Shown in pieces: positions 34,859 to 47,888 of a DNA stretch of 64,000 bases. How positions within the stretch are numbered: the first letter of the stretch is position 1; each line of letters opens with the position of its first letter. A model generated the notes under the pieces. That model did not search any database. It was not told the DNA's origin and saw only the letters and a list, made by a program, of their open reading frames with translations. Source of the DNA: Dermatemys mawii (lineage: Eukaryota > Chordata > Testudines > Dermatemydidae). The position numbers and the translations under genes were made by a program. The stretch lies in NCBI GenBank assembly GCA_007922305.1, contig ML677329.1:338271-402270 (forward strand). Direction: 5' to 3'.

Positions 34859-37800
34859 ACAGTCTATTCACATATTACCACCAAAAAGACAGCTCAGGAT
34901 AGACCTTTCCCTTTAGTACAAGGCATGGGGTCCATGAGGCAACTGCTGCCACCATGCATCAATGCAAATTTTAACTGAACACAACTATGTCTCTTTTCAT
35001 CCTACTTACCTGTATTTATCTTCCATTAGCTTCCTCACATCCTCCAGCACCATTAACATCCCTAGTACTGCTGAACCCATATACTACCTGCCCTCATGGA
35101 GCAGCACTTCTGTCTCAGGGTTTTTTATGGTGCCCATCACCAAAGTATGGAATGCATGTCCGATGGCTTTGTTACTGATAATTACAGTTGGAGAACTCTC
35201 AGACTTGAAGGGTCTATCAGGGTTGTTGTAAGCAGGCAAACAACTAAGAGGCTTAGGAACTCGAAGGCTATGGATAGGATTTTGAGATAGAAGGAAACTA
35301 AGGCTGGGAAGCAAGTACACATGACAGAAGGTTGGCTGGGGAGAGGTGGAGGTAATTCAGGTGGAAAGGTAGAGGCAATGCTAAAGTGGGAGAGATGAGT
35401 ATCTTAGAGAAAGGTAATTATTCCAAGCAGCAACTCAGTTTTGGGAGATGATAACATCTGAGGAATTTCCCACTTTGGTTCTCCAGTGTTTAATAGTGTT
35501 ATTGGAGGGTGATTCCAAGAGTTAATGGTCTGGTGTTCCAATGATACTGATCATGTTCAGAACATGTTTTCATACCCTCCTGTTTTCTCTTCTCCTGTGT
35601 TTTAGAATTTTAATTTTGAACATTTTTCCAAAAAGTGTTTTCCATGTAGAAGATCCTCTTAATCTGCTCAGTTGGGGAAAATTATTCCAATATGTTAAAG
35701 AAAGAAAGATGTCAAGGAATGCCAGATATTGTAGAAATATACAAAGTGTAATGGAAAGTTGGATTTCTTCTTGAAGTCAGCCCCAGATTTTTTTTTCCTG
35801 TGATGTTCCTGATGTTATAATGCCGTGGGTTTGATCTTCCAATCTGTTCACATTCCACATGGATGGAGAAGGATGTTGGGGGAGGGTCATATCGGGCTGG
35901 TTGCAGTTCCCTGATTCAGAGATGCCCAGCCTCAGTGCAATTAAGAGGTACACATGGGCATCTAATTTATGCCACTGCCATAAGGTTCCTGAGGGATCTG
36001 ACATCAGTGGAGGATCACGCATAATTGAGCTTCACTTCACCATACCTTTTCCCTGTCACCTAGATGCCCTGCCCAACAGAATGCCCTCAGTGTGCCCTTA
36101 CACTGGGGATAATGAGGTGGCTAGCATGGGGGAATACGGGGTGGGGTCACACTTCTGCTAGCAGAGAGTTCCCGTGCATAGGAAGAGTACAGCACTGGTT
36201 ATCTTCAGGCATTTTAAGGCCATTTTGCCCTGCTTACATGGCACAAAGTTGCCTTAGGGGTCTTGAGAGACATAACTGGAAGGTTGCAACAGGCATTGGT
36301 CAGATGCATACACTGCAGGGCTACATATACTTTGTGATTTTAACAGTAGCCTTGAAAATATTATAGGTCAAATCCATAACTGGTATGAATGGGAGCAGTG
36401 CATTGCCTTCAGTGGAGCTTGGTCCATTTTCAACAGCTGATGATCTGGCATTTCCCGTTCATATATATTCGCTAATGTTAGATCTCTGCAGATACTACTT
36501 AACATTGCTTTTCCATCCATAGGGATGGATAAACTCTTTTTGCCTCCATTCTAAACCACTTGAACATCATGGTTTGACAGGTGAGCCTGAACTCTAACAT
36601 TTATTGGGCCCATATTCCACCTAGGGAAGCCTGTGAAAAAAGCAGCTATGGATGATAGGTAGAGGAAAAAAGTTTAAGAAAAAAATAGCTATAATGTAGA
36701 GAATGGTTGAGATTTTCAGAAAAGCCTAAGGGATTTGGATGCCCAGTTTCCAGTACTTTTAATTGGGCATTCAAATCCCTTAGGCAGCTTTGAAAATATC
36801 TGTCACCATCTACAAGTCACTTGTGTGGCTAACTTTGGGGAGAGGGTTATTCCACCCCTAATATACACAATTCAGATTTCCCTTTAACTAGGAAAACTTT
36901 AATAAAACCTAAGGAGCTTTGTAATGTTATCTCACATTTTCCTATTACCTTTCTGTCCTCAATTATATCTGGTCTATCTTTTCATGCCAACTCCAATACT
37001 GTCCCACTTCTCGTTGGTTGGTGCACATTTTGGATTAAATTGTACTTCTGTACTCTCACTACTAACATACCTCCAGCTTTATTTCCTCCATTTAATGTAC
37101 TCTCCTCTCTGTGCCTGGAAGTTAAAATCTCCCATTAATATAACTCTGTCCTTTTTCCTGCTTTTTTTATTTGAGCAGTGATTTCACACTCCAGTTGTTC
37201 TTTTTGGGTAAATGGCCAGTAACATTCATATAGCAGTTTTACTCTCTGAACCATTTAAATTTATCAGGCCATAATAACCCTACATCATTACCAATTACTT
37301 CCACACCTCTTCTTGCATGAAACAACAGATCTCTATAATCAGAATTATGTTCCTTTTCTCATTCTGCATATTCCTCTTAAACAGTCTCTGTGACCTCAAC
37401 ACTCAGGATTCTGTCATGCAGAGTTATTATCTGGGTTTTCCCTGTACAAAAGTGGACTGCACTGATTTCTTCACCCTTATGACCTTGTTCAGAAGCTCAG
37501 GACAGTCATATCACCAAGAATCCTGTCCTCAACAAGCACCTATTGATGGCAGTGCAGGCTCCGAGTGTTCAAATACCCCCTGATAATCAGAGAATAAATA
37601 CTTTAGCTAGATAAATGAGATAGATGTCCTCTCTGCAGGCTTTCATGTGAGGAGGATGATACTGCGCTCACTAAATTATGCTAGTTTCACCTCACTAAAG
37701 ATGCCAAACAAAGATGGGATTAGTAGGGTGACTTGCCTCATGCAACGTGAGCCATCACTTCTGTTATCTCTCCTATTCTCTTTACAACAAAGCTACATTG

Positions 37801-40800
37801 CCAACACAAATCCCCTTAGATATGATCACAGCTGTTGTTACTTTAATATGCCAAAGTCAACGGAGCTAAAGGCTGGAGTAAACCTCAGATGGTGTAAATC
37901 TACAAAACTCCATTACTTTAAAAGCAACAACAGCAATTTTCCCCGGATGAGGATCGTGGTTCTGTTAGAAAAAATAAGATGGTCACAAGAACTCTTGAAT
38001 TGTAGCTTCATAACTTAGCAATGTAATATAATGGGTTTACAAGACAACACTATAAAATCCTGCTGTATATTGTGTCACATGAGAGTACAGCCTGCAGAGA
38101 CTTTTTTGCAGGCAAGGCAATGGCCCCAAGGAAATCGTGCAAGAACAAAGGACTCACAATAAGACAGGATAAGGCACAAGTGGTGCAACTAACCTGAGAA
38201 ATGGGTAATATACTGAAAGAAAATAACTTTGACTGAGCCTGTTTACATAAGGTGAAATCCTGGCCTGGCTGAAATCATGGCAAACTCCTACTGACTTCAA
38301 GGGGACCAAGATTCTAGCCCAAGTCTTTGTTGCTCTTTGATATGGGACGCAAAGTAAGAATCAGACTTGGCAAATATTGATTCTGCAAAAGATTTGTGTC
38401 ACCATCAGGGATGATTTAAGCATAGGTCCAGCATATAGTGGAGAGCAAGAATATGCTTTCTTCTGTAAAGATTATGTTATCATCATAAGAGAATTTATTG
38501 GCGGTGATAATGAAGACAAAAAAGGGAATTCATTTGTTCTCTCTCTTGTTATGCATGGTGGCCAGATCCTTAGCTGGTATAATTTTGCATAGTTCCTTGG
38601 AGCTACATCAGTTACAACAGCTGAGAATCTGGCCTCTTATCTTTTTAGCTAATACAGAGAAGGGTTATAATGGTTAAAAAGGAGGCCAACAGAATCAGTT
38701 TGCATCAACTGGGAGCTGATATGCAACGTCTTTCTGTTAGGAAACTGTGGTTGGCAAACCTGGTTATTCTGGCTCAAAATATATTGCAGCAATGTGCGTG
38801 CAATTCTAGCTGTCTTCAGGCTTCTAAATTTAATTTTAACCTGATGATTCAAATTGGCTATACTTGTTTTTCTTTTAAATAAACTGAACAACATTGCTTT
38901 TATTTATCCTACTCCAAGTTACATATGGCCTTATTTGGGTTTTTCTTATTGTTTACACTGGAAGTATGAGAACACTAGCACAAGCAATTCCTTAGCAATG
39001 AATTTTACTTGTTCTCACTCAGAAGAGCGTTTAGGCCTTTATTTAAAAGCCGATAGGCAGACAGTTTATTACCTTTCCCAGATTTTTATTGTGCATGCTT
39101 TAAATTTTGCTATTAATGGGTCTTTTTATAACTGTGTGGTAGTTGCTTTAGACATGTAGACTTGTATTTAATGACAGCAGCACATCCAAACTTTCCATTG
39201 GGTTAGAGATCTCTTCTGAGCTACTCTCAGAGCATCTAGAGGGAAGAAGAGAGCCAACAAAAATGAATTCCCTTTCTTCTTGGAAAATATTCTGTGCCTT
39301 TTCCTCAATAGACATGAGATGTTTCCAAAGATACTGTAGTAATACAAATGAGTCAGCTTTCTGTGGCCAAGAATATTTTTCAGTTTCTGCATGACCAACT
39401 GTTACAGCACATTCAGTCATTCAAAGGGTGCAATCCTGTGTTGTGTTGAGTGCCCCAAACTCACAACACCTCCAGCAGTTATTCAGCACTCTGCAGGAAT
39501 GAGCCCCAAGTCACCTCACCCTTACCCTGTAATAGTAACAAAGTTCATGTTCCCTTTGTGACAAGTACATAGCAAAGAGATACAGTGCACAGAACTGGAG
39601 GTAGCTCGACAACATGAACATGCTGGGTAGATATTAGGTAGTAGATTCTTTTACAGGTGCCCATCACCCCAGTATCTGAGCACAGAGATGGAGGGTATGA
39701 TGCTAGGGAACTTTTTCACATTGTTTTGAATTAAATCTTCACCTTAAAAAAAAAATATATCAAGAAACGAATGGAAATTTCAAGATCATTATTCTTGCTT
39801 TTTAAAAAGACCATAATCATTCTCAAAAATTGTTTCGTTTTTATTAAACCTTCTAAATTCCAATCCCTAGTCAAACTGTCTCCTACACACAATTCCCACC
39901 CTCCCTGCCAACCCCTTTTCCTGACCTGATATGGTTCTTCCATCATTTTCTCCTTCTACAGTGCAAATGGGTCTTTTCTGCACTAATATGTTGCTCCAGC
40001 AGGAAGTCTCTGTTGATGTCAGAAGTTAGAAATGAGGCTGCTAGGGCAGGACTGGTGTGCTCCTGCCTGGTCCTCTGCTGCTGCTGGATTCCTGTTTGCC
40101 CCCGCTGATCTGGGCTGTTCCTGGGCGGTGGATGAAAATGAGAGGCTTAAAGCAGGCCCAGGTTTGTCTGGGGATAGGCCTTTCTGATCAATTCTTCCAC
40201 TGTCCATTCTGTCCAGCCTGTTACATGGCTATAGGCATCCGCAGCAAATAAGGATACATGAATCTCAACAGGCTTGGAAGTTTCCTTCAGATAAGTTTCC
40301 AAATGTTGGCGTGCTTATTTGAATTGAGTTACCAACACTTCTTGGAATCTGCAAAATAGGTTCAAGTAGTTTACAAAACCTGCTTTTCTCATGAGGTTTC
40401 TGGTATTTCCAACTTCTGATCATGCTATAAATGCCACAAGAACAGCTTTCCCTGCAATATTTTGTCACTTCTCATTCCCATCATGCAAAAAACCTGTTTT
40501 CAGAATTAACTGTTTTGAAACAGGGTTCAGCCATAGTTTTGGAGTGTGCATTGGGTAGGTTTTTATCCTATTTCAATTGCCTCCACCTTTCCTAATTTGC
40601 ATTAACCCACAAGTTTCCTCCCTTTCTTGTTCCTACTAATGCCTGTAAACTTCACAGCACATCTCCTGATACTTTCCCAGGGGAGATAGGTCCCATACAC
40701 CCATGGCACCACCATACACACACATCTATGTCTTGAAATCTGAATACAAATCAGCAATTTCAGGAGTCAGATATAATGTGTTATATCTTAACACAAAGCA

Positions 40801-40817
40801 ATCAGGTATATATCTGC
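34859..40817. other. Noncoding stretch, no gene recognised
   Basis: Contains one foldback (36711-36800) and fragments of the palindromic family near 38270-38310 and 38560-38635. The remaining frames, including 35859-36161 and 37647-38018, have no recognisable domains. Confidence 0.45.
36711..36800. repeat. Palindromic foldback repeat
   Basis: GATTTTCAGAAAAGCCTAAG and GGATTTGGATGCCCAGT in the left arm pair with ATTGGGCATTCAAATCCCTT and AGGCAGCTTTGAAAATATC in the right arm. Arms are about 40 and 35 bp with a few mismatches and a short loop. No coding content. Confidence 0.75.
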
Positions 40818-40819
40818 TA

Positions 40820-40930
40820 GGGTGACCAGATGAGATGTCCTGATTTTATAGGGACAGTCCCGATTTTTGAGTCTTTTTCTTATATAGGATCCTACTATCC
40901 TGATTTTTCACACTTGCTGTCCAGTCACCC
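40820..40930. mobile_element. 111-bp MITE with TA target duplication
   Basis: GGGTGACCAG at the left and CCAGTCACCC at the right are terminal inverted repeats, each flanked by TA (40818-40819, 40931-40932). The interior is AT-rich with GTCCTGATTTTATAGGGAC and TATCCTGATTTTTCACAC. Size, TIR and TA duplication fit a Tc1/mariner-type MITE. Confidence 0.75.
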
Positions 40931-40932
40931 TA

Positions 40933-41300
40933 ATATCTACAGGGCAGCCACAGAGTAGCAGTGGCAAAACGGTCAGTTTGCTCTGGGTCCCTAATTTGAG
41001 AGCCCCCAAACCAATGAAATTTGAGAGAGTGGCGTTGCGTGCTGGTGCACAGGATCACAACGCCACTCTGGGTCAGCCCAGTTGCTGAGGGCGCTGAGTG
41101 ACACTGCAACCCTATGAACAGGTCCCAATGCCACTCACTCAAATTTGGCCCAGAGCCACTCCGTCATATCAGAGGATCAGCTGGGCCAAGATTGAGTGGT
41201 GCTGTAACCCTCACAGGTCACAACACCTCGAGTGGGAAACAAGCCCCAGCCTCATGGGACAGAAGCTGCTGCTGTGGGATGAGTGCAAGGAGTGCTCATT
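40933..41300. repeat. GC-richer interspersed repeat, unclassified
   Basis: The segment is more GC-rich than its surroundings and has internal repeats: GGCGTTGCGTGCTGGTGCAC and CACAACGCCACTCTGGG, then CCCAATGCCACTCACTCAAA and CCAGAGCCACTCCGTC. The phrase about Ca-AATTTGAGAG appears twice in inverse forms. It looks like a decayed mobile element, but no ends were identified. The frames inside show no family features. Confidence 0.35.
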
Positions 41301-41635
41301 CTCCATCTCCCTCCCTTCCTGACACTTCAGTTTCACTGTGAGGAGGGAGCGGGGCTCAATTTCAGATTTTGCTCTGAATGTCCTTGTCTGTCTGACTTCT
41401 GAAGCTGACAATTTATGATGGGTAGCCAGGGCTGCCTGCTCATAGCTCAGTGCTAACTGTTCAAAAAGTAATGTTGCTCTCACCTACAGCTTTAGAGTTA
41501 TGCAGATTTACGCATTACTCACTACTGCCGCAGAGTAAAAGTGGTTGTATTTTTGAATACATAGTGTTGATGCTGGCCTCAGCATCAACACTAAAGACCT
41601 GATCCAAAGACCATTAAAGGAGATGTTAGCAGGCA

Positions 41636-41825
41636 ATGTGATCTAGTGGATGGGATACAGAACTGGGACTCAGGATACCTAGATTTTATTGCGGCAGAAT
41701 CACTGGCCCATAATTCACGTCACCCCTTGCCTCGGTTTCTCCATATGTAAAGTGAGGGTAATGATACCTCCTTTGTAAGGAGTTTTGGGAGCTATAGTGG
41801 AAAAGCACTCCAAAAGATAGCATAC
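41636..41825 (+). mobile_element. MIR-type (CORE) SINE
   Basis: Shows the MIR layout: tRNA-like head (TGATCTAGTGGATGGGATAC), GGGACTCAGGATACCTAG, then TGCCTCGGTTTCTCCATATG and TAAAGTGAGGGTAATGATAC, ending near AAGGAGTTTTGGGAGC. Old and non-mobile. Confidence 0.75.
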
Positions 41826-42676
41826 TCTTACTGTGTGCTCTGCAGCTGCTGACTCTCATTCTACTCTTGATTCTTCAACAGAGGTATACATCTGTGAGGA
41901 CTGGAGGGATTTCCTCTGTTTGCTAGTGGTCATCCCTATCATTAAAAATGCTCATGTTTGGTAGCTCTGTCCTCAGAAGAAAAAGGAGGCTGGCAAAACC
42001 AGAAATAGCAATGTCATATGTAGGGGATCCTGGATTTTAAACCAAATAAAGAGGCAAATGACAGGCTCCTGTGCCTTCATATGTATTAACAAAATTCTTG
42101 CTGAAGGTGACCTTTACTTGCAGAATCTGAAAAATCATTGCTGGGGTTGCAAAAACACTGCAAGGCTGTGATTTAATAATTTAATTTAGACTTGTCTGGC
42201 CTTTGTTTGTCATAGTTCTAACAGTGGTACAAGTTCTACACCCTGTTGAAGCCACAGAATATGTACAGAAAAATGAGAGCAGGATTGGGCCTATTGTTTT
42301 GTCCCTTAAGAAAAATAAACAAATAATGTATACTTTCCCTTTCATTTACTGCATGGCAGAGAATCTCATAGTTCTGACGCCATAGTAAAAGCACATTTAT
42401 CTCTGAGGCAACAGATGGTATATTAGGGTAATAATTTACCAAGTAATTCCAGTCTGATAGATAAGCAACTATATATTTATATTTGACTAAATTCATATTT
42501 AACTTTTAAAATACACAGCTGCTTTGGAGGTTGTCACTGAGATTTTTATTCTAATAACTCTTATTAACTTGGAGCAACATTTTTAATTTTACATGATAAG
42601 CTAAATTCATCAGTGGTGTAACTTTATTGAAGAGAACAAAATTATACCACTGTTATTTACCATAGTATCTATTAAT

Positions 42677-42850
42677 ATGAAAAACAAGGAGGCAAGTGCA
42701 CCTGGACTCAAGGTATCTGGGTTCTATCCCCAGCTGTCACCCAGACCCCAGCTCTTCGGGGCAGGGGCTCATAGACTAAGGTCAGAAGGGACTATGATGT
42801 TTGTTCAGTGTCTAGCACAATGGAAGTCCTCAATTAGTTGTAGCCTCTAC
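42677..42850 (+). repeat. MIR-like SINE fragment with adjoining CR1-like scrap
   Basis: CCTGGACTCAAGGTATCTGG GTTCTATCCCCAGCTGTCAC (two abutting 20-base blocks) matches the MIR head-to-core region. It is followed by CATAGACTAAGGTCAGAAGG, which resembles a CR1 3'-UTR phrase. Both are fragments. Confidence 0.5.
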
Positions 42851-42993
42851 ACGCTCCTATAATATAATAATAAATAATGATGCTAACAAAATCTTGTATT
42901 TACACACCTACTGTATTATAAAACATTGTTTAACACAAACAAGATATAGTCTGTACAAAATACAAACCTACAAATCTATTATGGGGAACAGGA

Positions 42994-43034
42994 CATGTTG
43001 TATTCGTATATATACTATATATGAATACAACATG
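42994..43034. repeat. Near-perfect 19-bp-arm hairpin
   Basis: CATGTTGTATTCGTATATA is followed, after three bases, by TATATATGAATACAACATG. The arms are reverse complements with a single G/A difference. In AT-rich DNA this could extrude as a cruciform; no function is implied. Confidence 0.85.
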
Positions 43035-43591
43035 ACCTGGTGTATATGTATATGTTCCAACTCCTCCGCCACATACGTTCACCTAAAAGAAACAAAAAAC
43101 ACTAAGAGCAGGTGTATAATAAATCTTTTTGTTAGACAACTGAATCCCAAGGATGCTGGCCAGATGCTCAAGATTCATGTGTCTTTCTGAGTCAGCAAAA
43201 AAAATTCCATCAGAATGATTCTTCGAAATAGAATCTCTGCACCAATCAACTCCCCAACACCACCCCTTGACCTGCCCCTTACTGTGGATTCTCCAGCCAT
43301 GTGGCTGTGGTCATGTTGCTCTTCCTGTCCGCATTACTGTCATTTACAGGCTCTGGAACATGAGGCTTATATACAGCAGGTTTAATTTTTCACCACACAA
43401 AGTTAAGGTTGTACCTAGAAAGAGAAAATCCCTCCTGTGCCATCAGGTCAGAAATCATCAGGTATCACTAACAGTTCTTCCTGTTTCACCCTTGAGGTCA
43501 GAAAAGTTTCAAAGAAGAGTACCTCTTGGCATTCACACTTGTATTGTGTGTCATTTGGAATCTTGTGGTGAAATGCAATACGTGGATATTT

Positions 43592-43711
43592 AGGTCCTGA
43601 TTCAGCAAGATGCTCAAGTCTGTGCCTTACTTTAAGCATTTACTACATTTGGATGCCTCACATGCATAAAGAGTTAGTAATGTGCTTAAGTAGCTTGCTG
43701 AACTGGGATCT
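43592..43711. repeat. Palindromic foldback repeat (CTGATTCAGC type)
   Basis: Left end GGTCCTGATTCAGCAAGATG and right end TAGCTTGCTGAACTGGGATC are inverse; CTTTAAGCATT and ATGTGCTTAAG are matching inner blocks. Same class as 23201-23307. A related phrase follows at 43720-43830. Confidence 0.6.
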
Positions 43712-43840
43712 TAAAGACTAAGCCCTGATTCTCATTAATACAAAGGCTCCTTTACATCACTACAGCAACTTAAAGGGGTATTAAAGTGGATGTATAAACA
43801 GAATTTACTCCCACTTTTAGACTCTCTTTACGCAGTGTAC

Positions 43841-43860
43841 TTTTTTTTTTTTTTTTTTTT
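43841..43860. repeat. Poly(T) run
   Basis: Twenty consecutive T followed by GTGTGTGG. Simple repeat. Confidence 0.95.
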
Positions 43861-44395
43861 GTGTGTGGTTACACTGTATTTCTTTCCAACTGCTTCAAGA
43901 ATACTTGCCATACACTATTAGCCTTCCAGCAAAGAGGGCAGAAAGAATAATGAAGGGCTGAAATCCCTCATCTCCTGCAACTGAAGAAGGAATAACTATT
44001 GTATTGGTCTGAGCAGACAGTTAAGCAGGAGACTGAAGTGTGCCAGTGGAGAAAAAGTGCAAAGGCCTGGGAGTTTCATCTTCAGATTCTGGCTATCCTC
44101 ACAGATCACTAAGGAGTTTACACTGGGTAGAGAAGTGAAAGCTTCAGTCTACAGAATTCATTCCTAAGAAACTGGGGCTCAGCTGAAAGGAGCAGGCATC
44201 TCTAAAGGAGTCCTTGAGATCATGACACTTATCTGCCTGTTTCAAGAACTCTCTTCTGTGATGCCATTTGTATCTTCCTCAGAGAGCCAGGACTGAAGAT
44301 ACCATGGTGGCAAATGTGGGGTAAAAATCTAGACAGTTGGGTCGATAAGACTGGAGCGTTTTCATCTACTTTTCAGCACTTAATATATGTGTGTC

Positions 44396-45067
44396 TGTAA
44401 GCGTGCGGTGACTCACCCCTGTGGCGCCTCCCGCTGGTCTGTTCGGGAATTAGCTTGATCCAGCATCCAAAACGCCCTCTGCTGGCTTGTAGTCTCATAT
44501 GCACTCAGCTCCGTGTCCCTCCCGGGACTCCAGTGCCCTCTCACCTTAGGTGCTGCACCCCTGCAGTACCCCCACAGCCTCAGGGTCTCCCCTCCCAGGG
44601 AACCCCCACCCTCTATCCCCACCTTGCCTCAGTCTAGGCAACTGCCAGTCACCACTTGCCCCCATTCCCTGGGGCAGACTGCAGTATCATTGCCATTTCA
44701 TCACTGGCAAGGGGGGGTTGGCCTGCTGCCTCTACAACTAACCCAGGGTGCCCCCCACAACCCCAGTACCCCTGCAGCCTGGGGGTGTCCCAGCCAGAGC
44801 TGCCCCAGCTCCTCCTAACCTGCTCTACTCTAGGTATCCCAGGCTTCCCAGCAGCCAGGCCTGTCTGCCTCTGTTACCAGAGGAGACTGTGTCTCTCAGG
44901 CCCCTGCTTCTCAGCTCTTTTATAAGGGCCTGCTGGTCTGTTTGGGGCGTGGCCACCCAGCTGAGCCTGCTTTCTAAGCAGCCTGGGCTTTGCACTTACA
45001 GCCCCAGCCTTCTTCCAGGGCTGACTTTAACCCTTTGTGGCTGGGAGCAGGTAGCCACCCTGCTACA
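44396..45067 (+). mobile_element. Solo LTR of an LTR retroelement
   Basis: The 672-bp unit starts TGTA and ends TACA (TG...CA with 4-bp inverted ends). It is bounded by the 5-bp direct duplication GTGTC (44391-44395, 45068-45072). It is markedly more C-rich than the flanks, and contains a TATA-like TTTTATAAGGG at about 44918-44928, placed as a promoter before a short R/U5-like end. No gag, pol or env sequence is adjacent, so internal recombination has left a solo LTR. A 5-bp duplication fits Gypsy-type and some endogenous retroviruses; I cannot choose. Proline-rich frames on the plus strand across it are a composition effect. Confidence 0.75.
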
Positions 45068-45072
45068 GTGTC

Positions 45073-46369
45073 TTAGAACCTGTCAGTCTTTCTTTAACAA
45101 ATGTGAAAGGTGAGTGATGGAAAAGCAATTGTTATCTTGGGAAGATTCCCATGAGCAGAATAAGTGAAGTAAGATTGCTTAGACAGAATCAGTATTAGAC
45201 TTGTTCTTTCATCTCTATTATATCTGAACAAATGTGCTCTATCAAAAGAGGGCTGTGTGTCACTGGTACTGGCAGAGAGGAATAATTGGTACCAGAAGAG
45301 ATGCCTTTTACTAAAGTATAGCAGGATGCCTGTATTATACCCTCATTGCTTGGCATCAATTTGTCAGCTGCAATGCTGGTTTCTAGCCTATGGACATTGA
45401 ATGTAGGAAGAGAGAAACAAAACATTTTTTCCAGCATTAACGTGGTTCTAGAAATCTAGTACCAGCTTCTAAATTAAATTTGATCCACTTCCCAGAAATA
45501 TTGTTGCCTTTCTTCTGACAGCCAAATCATCATCTAAATGTGGTGTTTTATCTGTCTGATTCCAGCATCAGCTAATGTGGAAATATTTCTGCAAGTCGTA
45601 TGTGTATCTTTCAGACATCAAATCCCCAGTGAGTATTTTCAGTAAGCCTACTATGGCGGGTTAGCTATTCTCCATTCATTTTTGAATAAGTATGAATTAT
45701 TAGTCATTCTGACATGAGAGCCTTTAACACAAACTGATGAGGTCATAAATAGCTGAAAGTGTTCGGAGCTCAACGTGTCACAGATTAAAAAGGTGAATAT
45801 CATAAATGATATTCAGGAGAAAATGAAATAGATGAAGGGTCTCCAACAACCAAAATATTTGTTAAGAAGTTGGGCCTCATTCTGAGGCTTGACTCCAAAC
45901 CAGAATAATGATGTCTGGTTTCGGTCCTTGCGTTAAGTAAAACTTTCTCTACGTGCATTCAGATTATACCGAATGCAGCACAGGCCCAAGTCATATAAAA
46001 AGTGGAACTGTGACAAACACCTACTTCATAGCAGTAAAATTGGTGAATATATTTTCCTCCACTAGAAGTTTTGCATGTAAATTAATCACCATTTCCATCC
46101 TACCACCGCAGTCACATTTTCTCCCACTGGTGATTCCAGGACAAAGGTGTTTAGGTGCCTAGAAATGATGATGGATACCTGTGGGATTGCCTCTATGCAG
46201 CTTTAGGTGCCTGCATAACTTTAAAAATAAGAATCAGGAACCAAGAGCCAACCTGTATTATCCTAGTTTTATACCAAGGTAAAATCGGTGTAATGGAGTA
46301 AAGCATCAAGCCCTAGGACTTCAAGCACAAGGAAGTGGCAGAAGGCGTTTTTTGAGGAAAAGAAACTGT
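45073..46369. other. Noncoding stretch after the solo LTR
   Basis: Unique-looking AT-rich sequence; no features supported. Confidence 0.5.
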
Positions 46370-46620
46370 CTCTAACCTTAATATGCAGGGGGGAAAAGAA
46401 TTAATCAAAACTAGAAGTGGTAGATTAGAAGGGAAGGGTAGAAGAAAAGTGCTAAGAGATGAGGACGCATGAAAGACAAGGAGGGGAAACAACTATTGGG
46501 AAGTGGAAAGGACAAGAACAGTAACTAAAGCAAGGAAAGAAAAAAAGGGGAATGGAGAACTGAAGAAGGGAAGGGAAAAGTAAGCAAAAGAAAATGTGGA
46601 CTAGCAGGAAAGTATTTTAT
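46370..46620 (+). repeat. Purine-rich (GA) low-complexity tract
   Basis: The plus strand is almost wholly A and G for about 250 bp (AAGGGAAGGGTAGAAGAAAA and similar). There are no tandem units and no coding content. Confidence 0.7.
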
Positions 46621-46689
46621 TTTCCCCAGGTTCATATTTTTCAAGAGGCCACTGCCATTTCTCCATATCTGCTACATACACTATAACAG

Positions 46690-46830
46690 CAGGTCCCCCT
46701 TTAACTTCAACCATCGACGTTTCCTGCATCTGTGACAAACCCCCACAAGTCATTAGCAGAATTTAGACCTGAGAACTATAGCACAGAGCTCTGCCACTTG
46801 AGCTAAAGGAATAAATCCATTACTTGGTAG
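46690..46830 (-). repeat. tRNA-derived SINE head
   Basis: On the minus strand CTTTAGCTCAAGTGGCAGAG resembles an A box and GTTCTCAGGTCTAAATTC a B box, a tRNA-like Pol III promoter pair about 35 bp apart. The downstream body toward 46690 is not recognised. Confidence 0.45.
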
Positions 46831-47466
46831 TAGGAGACTGTTATCCTCTAATGGATAAGCCACTAGAGGGGGGGATGTAAAACACATTGCCAATAAATCA
46901 CATGCTTTCCATGTGACTATAAGCTCCTAGCCCTATAGGATCAAAACACTCAATCAATTTGAAAATCTATACAGTTTGACTAGTTTGTATACAGTGTTCA
47001 CTGTTCCAGGCCCTAAAGATGATTTACTTCTTCTGTGTCTAACATTACCAGCTAGAGAGATGAAACCCTTCTACAAGAGATTAAATTTCAGAAGCGTTAC
47101 TTTGATGTATACATATTGGAGGATAAATGGGAATAAATGATCAGACATCCCATTTGATATTTCAGTTAGTGTATACTGCTTGAACAACAGTAGAGGATTT
47201 GGGAATTAAAAGGGAAGCTGTTAAAAACAATTTCAAAAGTAAAGTATGCATTTTGCATTGCCAGTCATAATTTTAAGAACATTCAATCCTCATTTGTAAT
47301 ACAGTATTAATAATTTGACATATTATACAGATTGGAGTTAATTGGATTTGTGCCTTAGCCACTGTGCTATTTGAATCAAGTTAGCTTAACAGGAACGAAA
47401 AGCCCCATCAAGAGGTAGGCTAACACATCAAACCATATTAATTGACCATATGCTAGCCTAGATTAA

Positions 47467-47888
47467 GGGTATGTCTACACTCCATACGCCTCACGGTGGC
47501 ATGTAGAATACATACACTGCACACACCCCAGCACGGGTATAAATAACAGTGTAGACACTGAGGCACTGCTGAGGCAAGTAAACACACACCTGAACACTTA
47601 GGGTATGTGTCCTACACAGCTCTCCACACACCCAAGCAGTGCCTCCCCATCTACATGGCTAGTTGTAGTGGTGTAGTGTCCCAATACCTCCCTGCTACCA
47701 GAGTCTTTCTCTGCTACTAGAGCCTTTCCTTGACACAGGTAAAGACTCTGGTAAGGGAAAAAGTTGGGCAAGGAGGAGCTGCTGGAGTCTTTCCCCTTTG
47801 CCTTCCCCCTCCCAGAGCCTTTCACTGCAGCATGTAGCTATACATACCTTACCTACTAACACCAGTGGTATGCAGTGAAGACATAACT
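47467..47888. mobile_element. Nonautonomous DNA transposon, about 420 bp
   Basis: Left end GGGTATGTCTACACT is mirrored by AGTGAAGACATAACTT at the right (inverse TATGTCTTCACT). The interior has GTGTAGACACTGAGGC and repeats of CTGGTAGTAGAGCC-like words. TAA precedes the left end, but the right duplication is unclear, so ends are accurate to a few bases only. Frames inside are not transposase. Confidence 0.6.

Noticed and set aside
37647..38018. 123-codon plus-strand frame
   Set aside because: No recognisable domain, no splice context, and composition like the surrounding noncoding DNA.
44413..45113. Several Pro-rich frames
   Set aside because: All fall in the C-rich solo LTR; open in multiple frames, no conserved motif.
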